From positions 496,001 through 560,000 of the forward strand of contig NC_002936.3 of assembly GCF_000011905.1 (NCBI RefSeq): DNA of 64,000 nt. Direction: 5' to 3'. Shown piece by piece: positions 37,991 to 48,025 of the stretch; the stretch's first letter is position 1; every line of letters starts with the position of its first letter. The notes under the pieces are model-generated. The model saw only the letters and a list, made by a program, of their open reading frames with translations. It made no database searches and was not told the origin of the DNA. This DNA comes from Dehalococcoides mccartyi 195. Its GTDB lineage: Bacteria; Chloroflexota; Dehalococcoidia; Dehalococcoidales; Dehalococcoidaceae. A program made the position numbers and the translations under genes.

Positions 37991-39055
37991 TTAAAGCCAT
38001 TTCTTCCGCTTGAAAAACAATACTAATATTAAAGCTATGGCTAGCATGAATAAAAGTATACCGGGATACCCCCAACTGAAGCGGAGCTCTGGGATATCAA
38101 AATTCATGCCGTATATGCCTACGATAAAGGTCAGGGGTATAAAAATGGAAGCGAATATAGTTAAAACCTTCATGACCTCACTCATGCGGTTGGATAGGCT
38201 GGAAAGGTAAATATCTATCATGTTGGAAAGCATATCCCGGTAGGTTTCGCCGGTATCTATCTGCTGGATAAGGTGGTCATAAATGTCACGGAAATATATG
38301 TGGCTGCTTTTATCTATCAGGGGCGTTTCACTGCGTTCAATGGCTGCCACGGTCTCCCTGGCCGGCCAGATAGATTTACGGATAAAGAGCATTTCTTTTT
38401 TGGCCTCTGAAATCTGTTTGAGTGTTTGGGAGGATGGGGAGGATAGAAGCTGTTCTTCTATTTCGTCCAGATAATCTCCGAAGCCCTCTATCAAACTGAA
38501 ATAGCCGTCTACTATTATATCCAGTATGGAATAGAGCAGATAGTCTGCCCCTAGTTTCCGAATCCGCCCGTTATCTGACTGTAAACGTTGGTGAATGGGG
38601 TTAAAAATATCACTCTGGTGTTCCTGAAAACTTATCAGGAAGTTTTTACCCAGTATCAGGCTGATATGTTCTGAGCGGGTTTTCTTAAGCTCGGAATCCC
38701 AGTGAAGTGCTTTGATAACGGCAAAGAGGTAATTGCCGTAGTCCTCCAGTTTGGGACGCTGCTCAGTATTGACCACGTCTTCAAGGGTAAGGGGGTGAAG
38801 GTTAAAGCATTTGCCCAGTTCCTCCACCATAGCAGTATCCTGAAGCCCGCTGACCTTTACCCAGACTATGCCGCCGGACTGTTTAACCTGGGTACTGCAG
38901 TCCGCCAGGGTTTTTAAAGGCAGCGGCTGGTAGGCATCCGGGGTATACGAGCTAAGGCTGAGGCTGGCTGGCTCTGTCTTTCCTTCGCCTATAAATACTA
39001 CTGAGCCTGGCAGCATACCTGCCTTCTGGGAGTATTTTTTAGATTGTCTGGTCAT
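37991..39055 (-). CDS. corA: CorA-type magnesium/cobalt transporter
   Basis: This 354-residue protein has the CorA cytosolic funnel and two C-terminal membrane helices with the selectivity motif YGMNFD between them (FIPLTFIVGIYGMNFD, then GILLFMLAIALILVLFF), ending in a basic KRKKWL tail. It forms a pentameric Mg2+ channel. ATG 39055 has AAAGGAGG upstream. Lies between recR and the AlkD-like gene. Confidence 0.93.
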   Translation of the reverse strand: MTRQSKKYSQKAGMLPGSVVFIGEGKTEPASLSLSSYTPDAYQPLPLKTLADCSTQVKQSGGIVWVKVSGLQDTAMVEELGKCFNLHPLTLEDVVNTEQRPKLEDYGNYLFAVIKALHWDSELKKTRSEHISLILGKNFLISFQEHQSDIFNPIHQRLQSDNGRIRKLGADYLLYSILDIIVDGYFSLIEGFGDYLDEIEEQLLSSPSSQTLKQISEAKKEMLFIRKSIWPARETVAAIERSETPLIDKSSHIYFRDIYDHLIQQIDTGETYRDMLSNMIDIYLSSLSNRMSEVMKVLTIFASIFIPLTFIVGIYGMNFDIPELRFSWGYPGILLFMLAIALILVLFFKRKKWL

Positions 39056-39093
39056 AGCCTGCCTCCTTTCGGGCTCAAGTCAGGAAAGGAAAA

Positions 39094-39711
39094 CTAAAAG
39101 TTCTGGCGTCCCTCCATGGCCCGGCTTAAGGTTACATCATCAGCATATTCCAGTTCGGTTCCAAAGGGTAAACCCCGTGCCAGTCTGGTTACTTTTATAC
39201 CCAGCGGGGTTATCAGGCGCGAAAGGTACATAGCGGTAGCCTCACCCTCGGTGGTGGGGTTGGTAGCTAAAATAACCTCATCTACCTGCCCGTCATTCAG
39301 GCGGCTCATAAGTTCGTTGATGCGTATATTTTGGGAAGTGATGCCTTCGGTGGGGGAGATAGCCCCGTGCAGTACATGGTAATAGCCTCGGTAAACGCCC
39401 ACGTGTTCCAGTGCCAAAATATCCTGCGGCTGTTCCACCACGCAAATCTTGTTTGCTTCGCGTTTGGTATTCTGGCAGATTGGGCAAAGCTCACTGTCAG
39501 CCACGTTAAAGCAGATACGGCACTGGCTTATCTGGTTCTTGATACTGCGGATAGTATCTGAAAGAGTCAGAACCTGTTCTTCAGGCGCCCTCATCAGGTA
39601 AAAAGCCAGCCGCTGGGCGCTTTTCGGGCCTATGCCCGGGAGTTTGCCCAGCGAATCTATAAGCTTGTTTACTGCACCGGCTGTAGACGGTAAAGAAGTA
39701 TCCTTCAACAA
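39094..39711 (-). CDS. recR: Recombination protein RecR
   Basis: This 205-residue protein has the helix-hairpin-helix start ([24 protein letters not shown]), a zinc finger (CRICFN near 57 and CPIC near 69), a Toprim domain ([13 protein letters not shown]) and a C-terminal Walker B-like region. Works with RecO to load RecA. Placed as usual after ebfC in dnaX-ebfC-recR. Confidence 0.96.
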   Translation of the reverse strand: MLKDTSLPSTAGAVNKLIDSLGKLPGIGPKSAQRLAFYLMRAPEEQVLTLSDTIRSIKNQISQCRICFNVADSELCPICQNTKREANKICVVEQPQDILALEHVGVYRGYYHVLHGAISPTEGITSQNIRINELMSRLNDGQVDEVILATNPTTEGEATAMYLSRLITPLGIKVTRLARGLPFGTELEYADDVTLSRAMEGRQNF

Positions 39712-39728
39712 AGTCTCCTGCCGAAATA

Positions 39729-40034
39729 TTACATCAGACCCGGAATTTTAACATCCCCCATCAGTCCCTGCATCTGCTTTGAGCCTTCTTTTTTAGTCTC
39801 TTCGTAAGCATCATTGAAAGCTTTAGTCAGGGCATTTTCCAGGTCTTTGGGTTTGGACGGGTTGATGATGTCAGGTGAAATACTTAGGGACAGTATTTTT
39901 TGCTGGCCGTTCATCTTTATCTTGATAGCACCCTTGGCGCTTTCAGTCTCCACTATTACTTTTGCCAGTTCTTTCTGGGCTTTGTCCAGCTTAGACTTAA
40001 GCTCCATGGCCTGCTTAATCATGTTCATGTTCAC
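39729..40034 (-). CDS. ebfC: YbaB/EbfC nucleoid-associated protein
   Basis: This 101-residue protein matches the YbaB/EbfC family: [45 protein letters not shown] and a C-terminal [19 protein letters not shown]. It forms dimers that bind DNA. The dnaX-ebfC-recR order is one of the most conserved in bacteria. Confidence 0.93.
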   Translation of the reverse strand: MNMNMIKQAMELKSKLDKAQKELAKVIVETESAKGAIKIKMNGQQKILSLSISPDIINPSKPKDLENALTKAFNDAYEETKKEGSKQMQGLMGDVKIPGLM

Positions 40035-40037
40035 GCT

Positions 40038-41726
40038 TTACTTTTCCTCCACTGATATAATCTGGGCTCCCAGTTTTTGGGCTTCTTTGACCAAATGGTT
40101 GGTTTCGGCTTCGGATATGCATACCAAAGTGCATGTCCTGCCTACGAAATTTGAAATAATTTCGGCGGTAACCTTGCGGTTTTCCAGTTCTTCAATCTTG
40201 TCTTTGTGGTATTTGTATTTAAAAGACAGAGTGACCACATTTTTTTCTATAGAGACCGGGCGGACACCGGCGCTGCGTAGTATGGCTACTGCCGCTGAGC
40301 GTTTAAGGTTGTCCGGTGCCTGGTCAAGTATGTTTTTCCAGCTGACCTTTAGCTGTTCAATCACATCCCCGGCCCCTATAAGCACTTTTTCTTCTTCTTT
40401 GGGCGGGGCGGGGGCAGTGTATTTGGGTTTTTCTTCAACAGGTATAGCCGTTCTGGTAAGTTTGGGGGCAGATTCTTTAGCCCCGGTTCTGGAGGCAGCG
40501 GCCGGTTCTGAAGCATTCTTGGTTTTATCCTGGATTTCTGCTTTGGCTTCTTTCTGCGGCGGCTCATTAGATACCGCCGGTTTTTCAGTTTTAGGGGCTG
40601 GTAATTTGGCCTGGGGGGGTATAGTAGCCGGTGCAGTATCCGGATTAAGCGAAGCATCTACCAGTGCCAGCTCAAAACTCAGGCTGGAGGCCGTATCTGA
40701 ACTGAAATCAAGCTGGCTAAAGGCCTTTATAGCTTTAGTAATGCCCTCCAGGTTGGTTATGGCTGATACTTTTTGCAGGGCTTTTTTCTCATCTGCGGTA
40801 AGTTCCAAACTGCCTTCCGCCCCGCTGTTTAGGAGCATAATCTGGCGGAGGTAATCCAGCAGTTCACGGCGGAATTGTTTTAAATCAATCCCGTCCGCCA
40901 CAACGGCATTAAGGGTTTGCAGCCCGTTTTTGATGTCTTTTTTAAGTATATTTTCCGCCAGGGTTTTTATGCGTTCATCCCCGCTGATACCCAAAGCCGC
41001 CTGCACCTGGGGCAGGCTTATTTCGGTACCGTAAGTGGTGGCTATCTGCTGAAGCAGGTTTTCACCGTCACGGAAACTGCCCCCGGCTGAACGGGCTATC
41101 AGTTTTAAAGCCTCGGGTTCTATATTTATGCCCTCTGCCTGGCTTATTTTTTCCAGTTTGCGGCTCATATCTGAAAGGGATACCCGGTGGAAATCAAACC
41201 GCTGGCAGCGGGACATAATGGTGGGCAGTACCTTGTGGATTTCAGTGGTGGCCAGTATAAATATAACCCTGGGCGGGGGTTCTTCAAGCGTTTTCAAAAG
41301 GGCGTTTGAGGCACTGTTTGAAAGCATATGGACTTCATCTATGATATAAACCTTGTAATTCGCCAGTGCCGGGGCGTACTGGACTTTTTCTTTAAGCTCA
41401 CGGATATCGTCCACCCCTGTATTGGAAGCGGCATCTATTTCGATTACGTCCATAGAGCTGCCCTCGGTTATGGATAAACACATGGGGCAGGTATTGCAGG
41501 GTTCACCCTTGCCCTGGTTGGTGGTGCAGTTTACCGCTTTGGCCAAAATGCGTCCGGTACTGGTTTTGCCCGTACCCCTGGGGCCGCAGAAAAGATAGGC
41601 CTGGGCAATACGCCCGCTTGAAAGGGCATTTTTCAGGGTGTGGGCAACGTGTTCCTGGCCGACAAGGTCAGCCAGAGTTTGGGGGCGCCATTTGCGGTAA
41701 AATACCTGACAGGTCATATCTGCCAT
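40038..41726 (-). CDS. dnaX: DNA polymerase III gamma/tau subunit
   Basis: This is the clamp-loader ATPase, about 562 residues. It begins CQVFYRKWRPQTLADLVGQ, with Walker A GPRGTGKTSTGRILAKAVNC, a zinc module CNTCPMC, the DEVHMLSNSA Walker B, and a proline- and lysine-rich linker before the C-terminal tau region. I see no A-rich slippery site of the E. coli type in the linker, so a short gamma form by frameshift is not indicated. ATG 41726 or ATG 41717 are the best starts; both lie within 16 bases of a TATAAT, so the message is nearly leaderless. Confidence 0.95.
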   Translation of the reverse strand: MADMTCQVFYRKWRPQTLADLVGQEHVAHTLKNALSSGRIAQAYLFCGPRGTGKTSTGRILAKAVNCTTNQGKGEPCNTCPMCLSITEGSSMDVIEIDAASNTGVDDIRELKEKVQYAPALANYKVYIIDEVHMLSNSASNALLKTLEEPPPRVIFILATTEIHKVLPTIMSRCQRFDFHRVSLSDMSRKLEKISQAEGINIEPEALKLIARSAGGSFRDGENLLQQIATTYGTEISLPQVQAALGISGDERIKTLAENILKKDIKNGLQTLNAVVADGIDLKQFRRELLDYLRQIMLLNSGAEGSLELTADEKKALQKVSAITNLEGITKAIKAFSQLDFSSDTASSLSFELALVDASLNPDTAPATIPPQAKLPAPKTEKPAVSNEPPQKEAKAEIQDKTKNASEPAAASRTGAKESAPKLTRTAIPVEEKPKYTAPAPPKEEEKVLIGAGDVIEQLKVSWKNILDQAPDNLKRSAAVAILRSAGVRPVSIEKNVVTLSFKYKYHKDKIEELENRKVTAEIISNFVGRTCTLVCISEAETNHLVKEAQKLGAQIISVEEK

Positions 41727-41754
41727 ATTATACCCTAAAAGTGTTATTCTCCAA
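41727..41754 (-). promoter_or_regulatory. dnaX promoter, near-leaderless
   Basis: Minus strand TTGGAG (41749-41754), 16-base spacer, TATAAT (41727-41732) immediately before ATG 41726. If the start of transcription is 6-7 bases downstream, ATG 41717 would be used with almost no leader. Confidence 0.5.
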
Positions 41755-41789
41755 AGCAATTTCGGGCAGATATTTAGCTACAAGGTATG

Positions 41790-41819
41790 AAAAATCCCCG
41801 CTGATTTGCCAGGCGGGGA
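41790..41819 (-). terminator. Terminator of the DUF2089-SHOCT operon
   Basis: TCCCCGC and GCGGGGA form a 7-bp stem with an 11-base loop followed by TTTTT on the minus strand, between the SHOCT-like gene and dnaX. Confidence 0.72.
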
Positions 41820-41844
41820 AGATATTCGGGGTGTAATATACGGG

Positions 41845-41891
41845 CAGGGTGCAGACGGCGGCTGGTTTTCCGGTTGCACCCTGTGTTTTTT
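41845..41891 (+). terminator. Terminator-like hairpin facing the plus strand
   Basis: CAGGGTGCA (41845-41853) and TGCACCCTG (41875-41883) are perfect 9-base inverted repeats followed on the plus strand by TGTTTTTT. No plus-strand gene precedes it, so it may end a small RNA or block antisense transcription into the SHOCT operon. Confidence 0.5.
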
Positions 41892-41962
41892 AGCCGTTTT
41901 TTATTTACCCGGTAAGTTATTTCCGGCATTTGGTTGCCTGGTATACAGGCTGGTTTTCTATT

Positions 41963-42385
41963 TTATTCGGTAAATACCTTTACCTTGCTGCCTTCACTGT
42001 CTACGTCTACCTCCATCTCGGTCATAGCCTCAATCAGGGGTTCAATATCCTCTTCACGCAGGTTCTTGAAATCAAAGTTGACCCCCTTTTCCTTAAGGTT
42101 ATGGTCTATTTCGTTGGTAGCATCTGCCGGCAGTATGGATGCCAGCTTGATTCCGGCTCTCAACAGAGCCATTGGAACGCGCACATTGACCTTGGCATTA
42201 CTGTCTTCGTCAGTGCCGTTTATTATTACCCGCAGGTATTTGGGTACTCCTTTGGCAGTTATAGCGGCAGCCGGGGCGGGTTTTGAGTCTTCATTACCCA
42301 GCGCTTCAAGCAGTTTATTGGCCTGGTCTACGGTTATTTTGCCTTCGGAAAGCATTTGCAGTATTTTTTTAGCATTTTCAGACAT
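41963..42385 (-). CDS. SHOCT-like/YvlB-type protein
   Basis: This 140-residue protein starts MSENAKKILQMLSEGKITVDQANKLLEALG, the short helical SHOCT-like oligomerisation segment found at the N terminus of YvlB/LiaX-type envelope-stress proteins. The rest (VRVPMALLRAGIKLASILPADA, EDIEPLIEAMTEMEVDV) resembles the linker and SHOCT-associated region of that family. No signal peptide. Last gene of a three-gene operon with a membrane protein and a DUF2089 regulator. Confidence 0.75.
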   Translation of the reverse strand: MSENAKKILQMLSEGKITVDQANKLLEALGNEDSKPAPAAAITAKGVPKYLRVIINGTDEDSNAKVNVRVPMALLRAGIKLASILPADATNEIDHNLKEKGVNFDFKNLREEDIEPLIEAMTEMEVDVDSEGSKVKVFTE

Positions 42386-42400
42386 TTTTAATATTCCCCC

Positions 42401-42685
42401 TTATATAAACTGTACTTTTATACGTGTTTTGTTGTCGCGGATATCTGCATTCATACCCCTGAGGGCACACCACAAGCGGTATGAATATGGGCCGATAAGC
42501 AAGAGGAAGCGGCCTCTGCCGCTTGACCAGGTCAGTAATATAGCCAGCAGCATGAAAGGTGCAAATACAATCATTAGTGCCAGTACAATGGGATATATCA
42601 GGAACAGCGGCAGTATCAGCGGAAAGCTTCCGCCGCCCTTGCCGAATGGTATTCCCGCCCAAAGAAGCATAGGTGGCCAGTACAT
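42401..42685 (-). CDS. Small membrane protein of the DUF2089-SHOCT operon
   Basis: This 94-residue protein has one or two hydrophobic helices rich in Leu, Ile and Phe (PLILPLFLIYPIVLALMIVFAPFMLLAILL) and a basic C-terminal part. No catalytic motif is visible and I recognise no named family. Its stop and the SHOCT gene are 15 bases apart, and its ATG shares bases with the DUF2089 stop, which points to a joint function at the membrane. Confidence 0.68.
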   Translation of the reverse strand: MYWPPMLLWAGIPFGKGGGSFPLILPLFLIYPIVLALMIVFAPFMLLAILLTWSSGRGRFLLLIGPYSYRLWCALRGMNADIRDNKTRIKVQFI

Positions 42686-43059
42686 TATCTTTGCAACCTC
42701 CTTAGAGCTTCGTCTACTGAGATTCCGCCTTTTTCCAGTTCTGCCAGTACATTATCATCTTCGTTGGTTGCGGGTGGGGTGGGAAAGTTTTCAACAAAGC
42801 TGAAATTTGCCCCTATCCGCTGCAGGCGGTTTTTCACGGTGGGGTAACTGATACCGAAGAACTTTTCCATGTCCTTTATAGAGCCGTGGCATTTTACAAA
42901 GGCCATTACAAACACCTGGTCTTCAGCAGAGAGTCTGGCCAGAGCAGGCAGCTCAAAGCTTCCCTCAATGGCAATGCCTGAAGATGCCAGTTTGACCCGC
43001 TCAACCGTTATGGTTGCTCCCTGGGTGAGCCTGGTCAGTTCCTGCCAGTCTTTTGCCAT
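42685..43059 (-). CDS. DUF2089-family regulator
   Basis: This 124-residue protein has a helix-turn-helix-like segment (LSAEDQVFVMAFVKCHGSIKDMEKFFGISYPTVKNRLQRIGA) typical of DUF2089, and a C-terminal SHOCT-like helix (DDNVLAELEKGGISVDEALRRLQR). It probably regulates this operon. A GTG at 43068 lies inside the ribosome site; ATG 43059 has GGAGG eight bases upstream and is the better start. Confidence 0.8.
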   Translation of the reverse strand: MAKDWQELTRLTQGATITVERVKLASSGIAIEGSFELPALARLSAEDQVFVMAFVKCHGSIKDMEKFFGISYPTVKNRLQRIGANFSFVENFPTPPATNEDDNVLAELEKGGISVDEALRRLQR

Positions 43060-43097
43060 ATTGTGCACCTCCGGGTAGTTATTTAACTTATATCAGT

Positions 43098-43126
43098 ATT
43101 ATATGGTTAAAAATTAAAAAAGTCAA
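43098..43126 (-). promoter_or_regulatory. Promoter of the DUF2089-membrane-SHOCT operon
   Basis: Minus strand TTGACT (43121-43126), 17-base AT-rich spacer, TATAAT (43098-43103). Upstream is a long A/T-only tract that could act as an UP element. Confidence 0.8.
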
Positions 43127-43209
43127 TATGTAAATTAAAAAAATTAATATAGCAAGGGGGTATGAATTAATAATATTTATCGGCGGGCAGATGGGTAGCT
43201 GCGGGCAAT

Positions 43210-43239
43210 AAAAAACGGCTTCGGAATTTCCGAAGCCGT
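43210..43239 (-). terminator. Terminator of the FtsZ-like gene
   Basis: A 12-base perfect inverted repeat (ACGGCTTCGGAA/TTCCGAAGCCGT, 43215-43239) followed by TTTTTT on the minus strand, 24 bases after the FtsZ-like stop. Confidence 0.9.
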
Positions 43240-43263
43240 CAAAGTGCCGTGGTGTTTTAATGG

Positions 43264-44442
43264 TTATTCAAGCAGGGAAGGAATATCTCTGCTGAGTTCA
43301 TCAATATCTCGCCGCCTGTCCGCCAGGTCAGCCTGACGCTGCTTGATTACGGGCATCATGCTGGTGGAGCGGTTGTAGTAGTAGCGTACCCTCTCAAGGT
43401 CCGACAGCTCTGAGAAGATAACGGTTACAGTCATGGTGTCTTTTTCGCGGGGGTAGTCACCGTTGCGGATAATGGCATTCGGTGCCATCTCACGCAGCCA
43501 GTCACCCTGTTCTTTTATGATATCCATATTTATTTCTTTGGCAGGGGCGGAAATAAGGAACAGCGCCCGTCCGGCATCACGGGGGTCAATCTTGAGCGAA
43601 AGCTCACTTACGGCTTCATCCATAGCCCGGATACCCTTGTAGTTGGAAACGCTCTTCATCCGGAAATGGTCAGTTTTATCAAAGGGCAGGGTCAAGGTGC
43701 GGACGCGGGCCTTGCCGTGACCGATAACCGTCCAGCCGGAAATGGTCTGGATGATATCACCGGCATCCATAGTCTTGGCACCGATGTACTTGGAGTTCTT
43801 TTCTTCACCGGCACACAGCAAATCCCAGAAAGGCTCAACAATCAGGGAGTTTATCTTGGAAAGGTTGTAGCGGAGTGAAAAATCCTTGCGGACATAACGC
43901 TGGTTTTCCACCAGTATAACCGCATCTGCAACCGAACTGATTGATTTTAAGCAGACAGCGGTATTGTAGACGGTGCGCTCTTCGGTTTTCTCCTCATGCT
44001 CAAAGGGCAGGGCTATCAGGGCATAAACCGGTTTGTCCATGTAGCGCTCTTTGATATGCTGGGCGATAATGGAAACCGAACCTGAACCGGTACCGCCGGC
44101 CGCACCGGCAATAACCAGAAAACCGTCTGCATCATAAAAACGCTTGGTGGTGCGCAGGGCATCTATAACCTTGTCGGCATCTGCTCTGGCAATTTCAGCG
44201 CCCAGTTCATTTATTTTACCTACCCCATGGCCGCCGGTTTTACGCCCGCCGATAAGTATGCGGTGCTGGTGGTCAGGTTTGATGGTGACCAGACCTGAAA
44301 GGTCAGCCTGGTCGGTGTTTACGGCGAACACTCCCGGGCAGATACTCACGTTACGCTGGGAGCGGGCTCTTTTATCCATACGGGCAAACTCATCCGCTAT
44401 GCGGCTGCCGCATTGCCCAAGACCGATTACAATTAATTTCAT
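43264..44442 (-). CDS. Divergent FtsZ/tubulin-family GTPase
   Basis: This 392-residue protein starts MKLIVIGLGQCGSRIADEFAR, a Rossmann-type nucleotide fold, and carries the tubulin/FtsZ signature AGAAGGTGSGSV near residue 113. Further along, TMDAGDI near residue 225 keeps the DxxD of the T7 synergy loop that drives GTP hydrolysis between subunits. The rest shares little with ordinary FtsZ, and the C-terminal FtsA/SepF-binding tail is not seen; it ends in a charged helix region (RQADLADRRRDIDELSRDI). So this is an FtsZ-like paralogue of unknown job, not clearly the division FtsZ. It has its own promoter and terminator and sits next to gap. GTP use and polymerisation are inference. Confidence 0.82.
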   Translation of the reverse strand: MKLIVIGLGQCGSRIADEFARMDKRARSQRNVSICPGVFAVNTDQADLSGLVTIKPDHQHRILIGGRKTGGHGVGKINELGAEIARADADKVIDALRTTKRFYDADGFLVIAGAAGGTGSGSVSIIAQHIKERYMDKPVYALIALPFEHEEKTEERTVYNTAVCLKSISSVADAVILVENQRYVRKDFSLRYNLSKINSLIVEPFWDLLCAGEEKNSKYIGAKTMDAGDIIQTISGWTVIGHGKARVRTLTLPFDKTDHFRMKSVSNYKGIRAMDEAVSELSLKIDPRDAGRALFLISAPAKEINMDIIKEQGDWLREMAPNAIIRNGDYPREKDTMTVTVIFSELSDLERVRYYYNRSTSMMPVIKQRQADLADRRRDIDELSRDIPSLLE

Positions 44443-44466
44443 TTTGTCCTCCGTTAATCGGGCTAA

Positions 44467-44495
44467 ATTCTAAACTAATAGCTTTAGCATGTCAA
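44467..44495 (-). promoter_or_regulatory. Promoter of the FtsZ-like gene
   Basis: Minus strand TTGACA (44490-44495), 17-base spacer, TAGAAT (44467-44472), with GGAGGA just before the ATG. A near-consensus promoter for a single-gene unit. Confidence 0.8.
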
Positions 44496-44535
44496 CAACT
44501 TACGTTTAAATCCGCCCCAGTTATTAGTTTAAAAT

Positions 44536-45552
<1,017 letters not shown>

Positions 45553-45561
45553 TCAAGTAAA

Positions 45562-46581
45562 TTATAGGTTTATCTGTTTTTTGGCCTTAAGCATATCCAA
45601 AAAGGCCTCAAGCCGGGTTTTCTGATGCTGGTTTAAATGAAAATCTGCGTTGCCTTCCAGAGTGAGCATGGGAAGCGGCAGCTTTTGCCTCAATATAATA
45701 TCACCGATAGCCCGATGACAGAAAGCCTGAACATAATGGATTATGCCGTCTATGCGGCGCTTAGTGAGCTGGGTCCGGATATCCCTTAAGCGGTATTCCA
45801 TGGGGTAGGGGTAAGTATAAGCGGTGTAAGACCGGGAGATATCAGCACCGCCTTTGGGCAGGCTGAACTGCCGCTGGATTTCATTAAACACCACTCTGGC
45901 TCCGTTTTGCTCAAGGTAAGGGTAAAGCTCCTGCCCGAATACCGAAGGCACACCCAGATAAGCCAGCCGTAGTTCGGTCGGGGGGTAAGGGGTGCGGTTC
46001 TCCGCTGTATTCAGGAGTTTCTGAAGGTCGGCTTGGTACTTTACATAATCACTATTAAAATCTGAACTGGATACCAGCCAGTAGTGGTCTTCAAAACCGG
46101 ATACTTTGTTTTCGGCATAACACAGGTAGTCCAGCCTGTGTGCCAGTTCTCTGGCGGGACTAAGTGTTTTCCGCCATTCTTCAGCCGCCTCAAGAGTAGT
46201 GCCCAGCCTGAGGGCCAGTTTTGACAGAGATGCTTTTACCTCCGCGGGGTTGGGTTCGGTGGGGAAGTCAAAGGGAATAGTGCAGATACCTTTTAGGTTT
46301 AAAACTTCCCTTAGCATCTGGGTGTTTGAGCAGTCACCGCTGGTTACACAGATAACCTCACTGATGCCTTTATCCAGGCAGACACCGTAAATGCCTTTTA
46401 TCCAGGCACAGCAGTTTAAGGGGAAGCCGTCTTTTTCAGCCAAGCGGATAAGCCTGTCAGGATTTGTATCTGAAACGAAAATATTATTCAGGTCCAGCGG
46501 GCTGTAACCGGCTGAAAGCAGTATTTCTATGGGTACAGTGGTGGTAATGCCGATGTATTTGGGGTGCTCGTTATTTTTCAA
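45562..46581 (-). CDS. 2-hydroxyacyl-CoA dehydratase D-component-like (HgdB/DCCP-type) protein
   Basis: This 339-residue protein resembles the D component of 2-hydroxyacyl-CoA dehydratases and the BcrB/BcrC subunits. Conserved-looking cysteines are C57/C58 in LNCCAWIKG, C84 in TSGDCSNTQ and C288 in VQAFCHRAIGD, the three positions where the family binds a [4Fe-4S] cluster. Further cysteines (C68, C78, C100) lie in the same N-terminal part. No A component or dehydratase partner is adjacent. Homodimeric single-gene relatives include the double-cubane cluster proteins that work with an HgdC-type activase; that role is inference. The start is TTG at 46581 with a weak ribosome site. It lies between eno and gap, which share its strand. 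Confidence 0.8.
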   Translation of the reverse strand: MKNNEHPKYIGITTTVPIEILLSAGYSPLDLNNIFVSDTNPDRLIRLAEKDGFPLNCCAWIKGIYGVCLDKGISEVICVTSGDCSNTQMLREVLNLKGICTIPFDFPTEPNPAEVKASLSKLALRLGTTLEAAEEWRKTLSPARELAHRLDYLCYAENKVSGFEDHYWLVSSSDFNSDYVKYQADLQKLLNTAENRTPYPPTELRLAYLGVPSVFGQELYPYLEQNGARVVFNEIQRQFSLPKGGADISRSYTAYTYPYPMEYRLRDIRTQLTKRRIDGIIHYVQAFCHRAIGDIILRQKLPLPMLTLEGNADFHLNQHQKTRLEAFLDMLKAKKQINL

Positions 46582-46645
46582 AACAGCTCACATTTTATGA
46601 AAAATTTTTTATCCCATATGGCATCTGGCATATCTTTAAAGCTTT

Positions 46646-46702
46646 ACCCTGCGGATGCAGTTCGGGCGGGTTTTCACCGGCTGCCGGCTGCATCCAGAGG
46701 GT
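46646..46702 (-). other. Strong hairpin between eno and the HgdB-like gene
   Basis: ACCCT-GC-GGATGCAG (46646-46660) pairs with CTGCATCC-AG-AGGGT (46688-46702): 13 bp with one 2x2 internal loop. On the transcribed strand there is no clear T run after it, so it may stabilise the eno message or partly stop transcription before the low-expressed HgdB-like gene. Confidence 0.55.
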
Positions 46703-46720
46703 TTCTATATCCTTTTATAA

Positions 46721-48025
<1,305 letters not shown>

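Noticed and set aside
40376-40657. Programmed frameshift in the dnaX linker
   Set aside because: I looked for an A-AAA-AAG type slippery run; the linker has only short A runs (GAAAAAGTG), so no gamma-making site is supported.
39814-40854. Plus-strand ORF of 346 codons over ebfC and dnaX
   Set aside because: It is an antisense frame of ebfC and dnaX with low-complexity Ser/Ala composition; both minus-strand genes are certain.
41934-42803. Plus-strand ORF of 289 codons over the SHOCT operon
   Set aside because: It crosses three minus-strand genes, one promoter-linked operon, and carries no domain.
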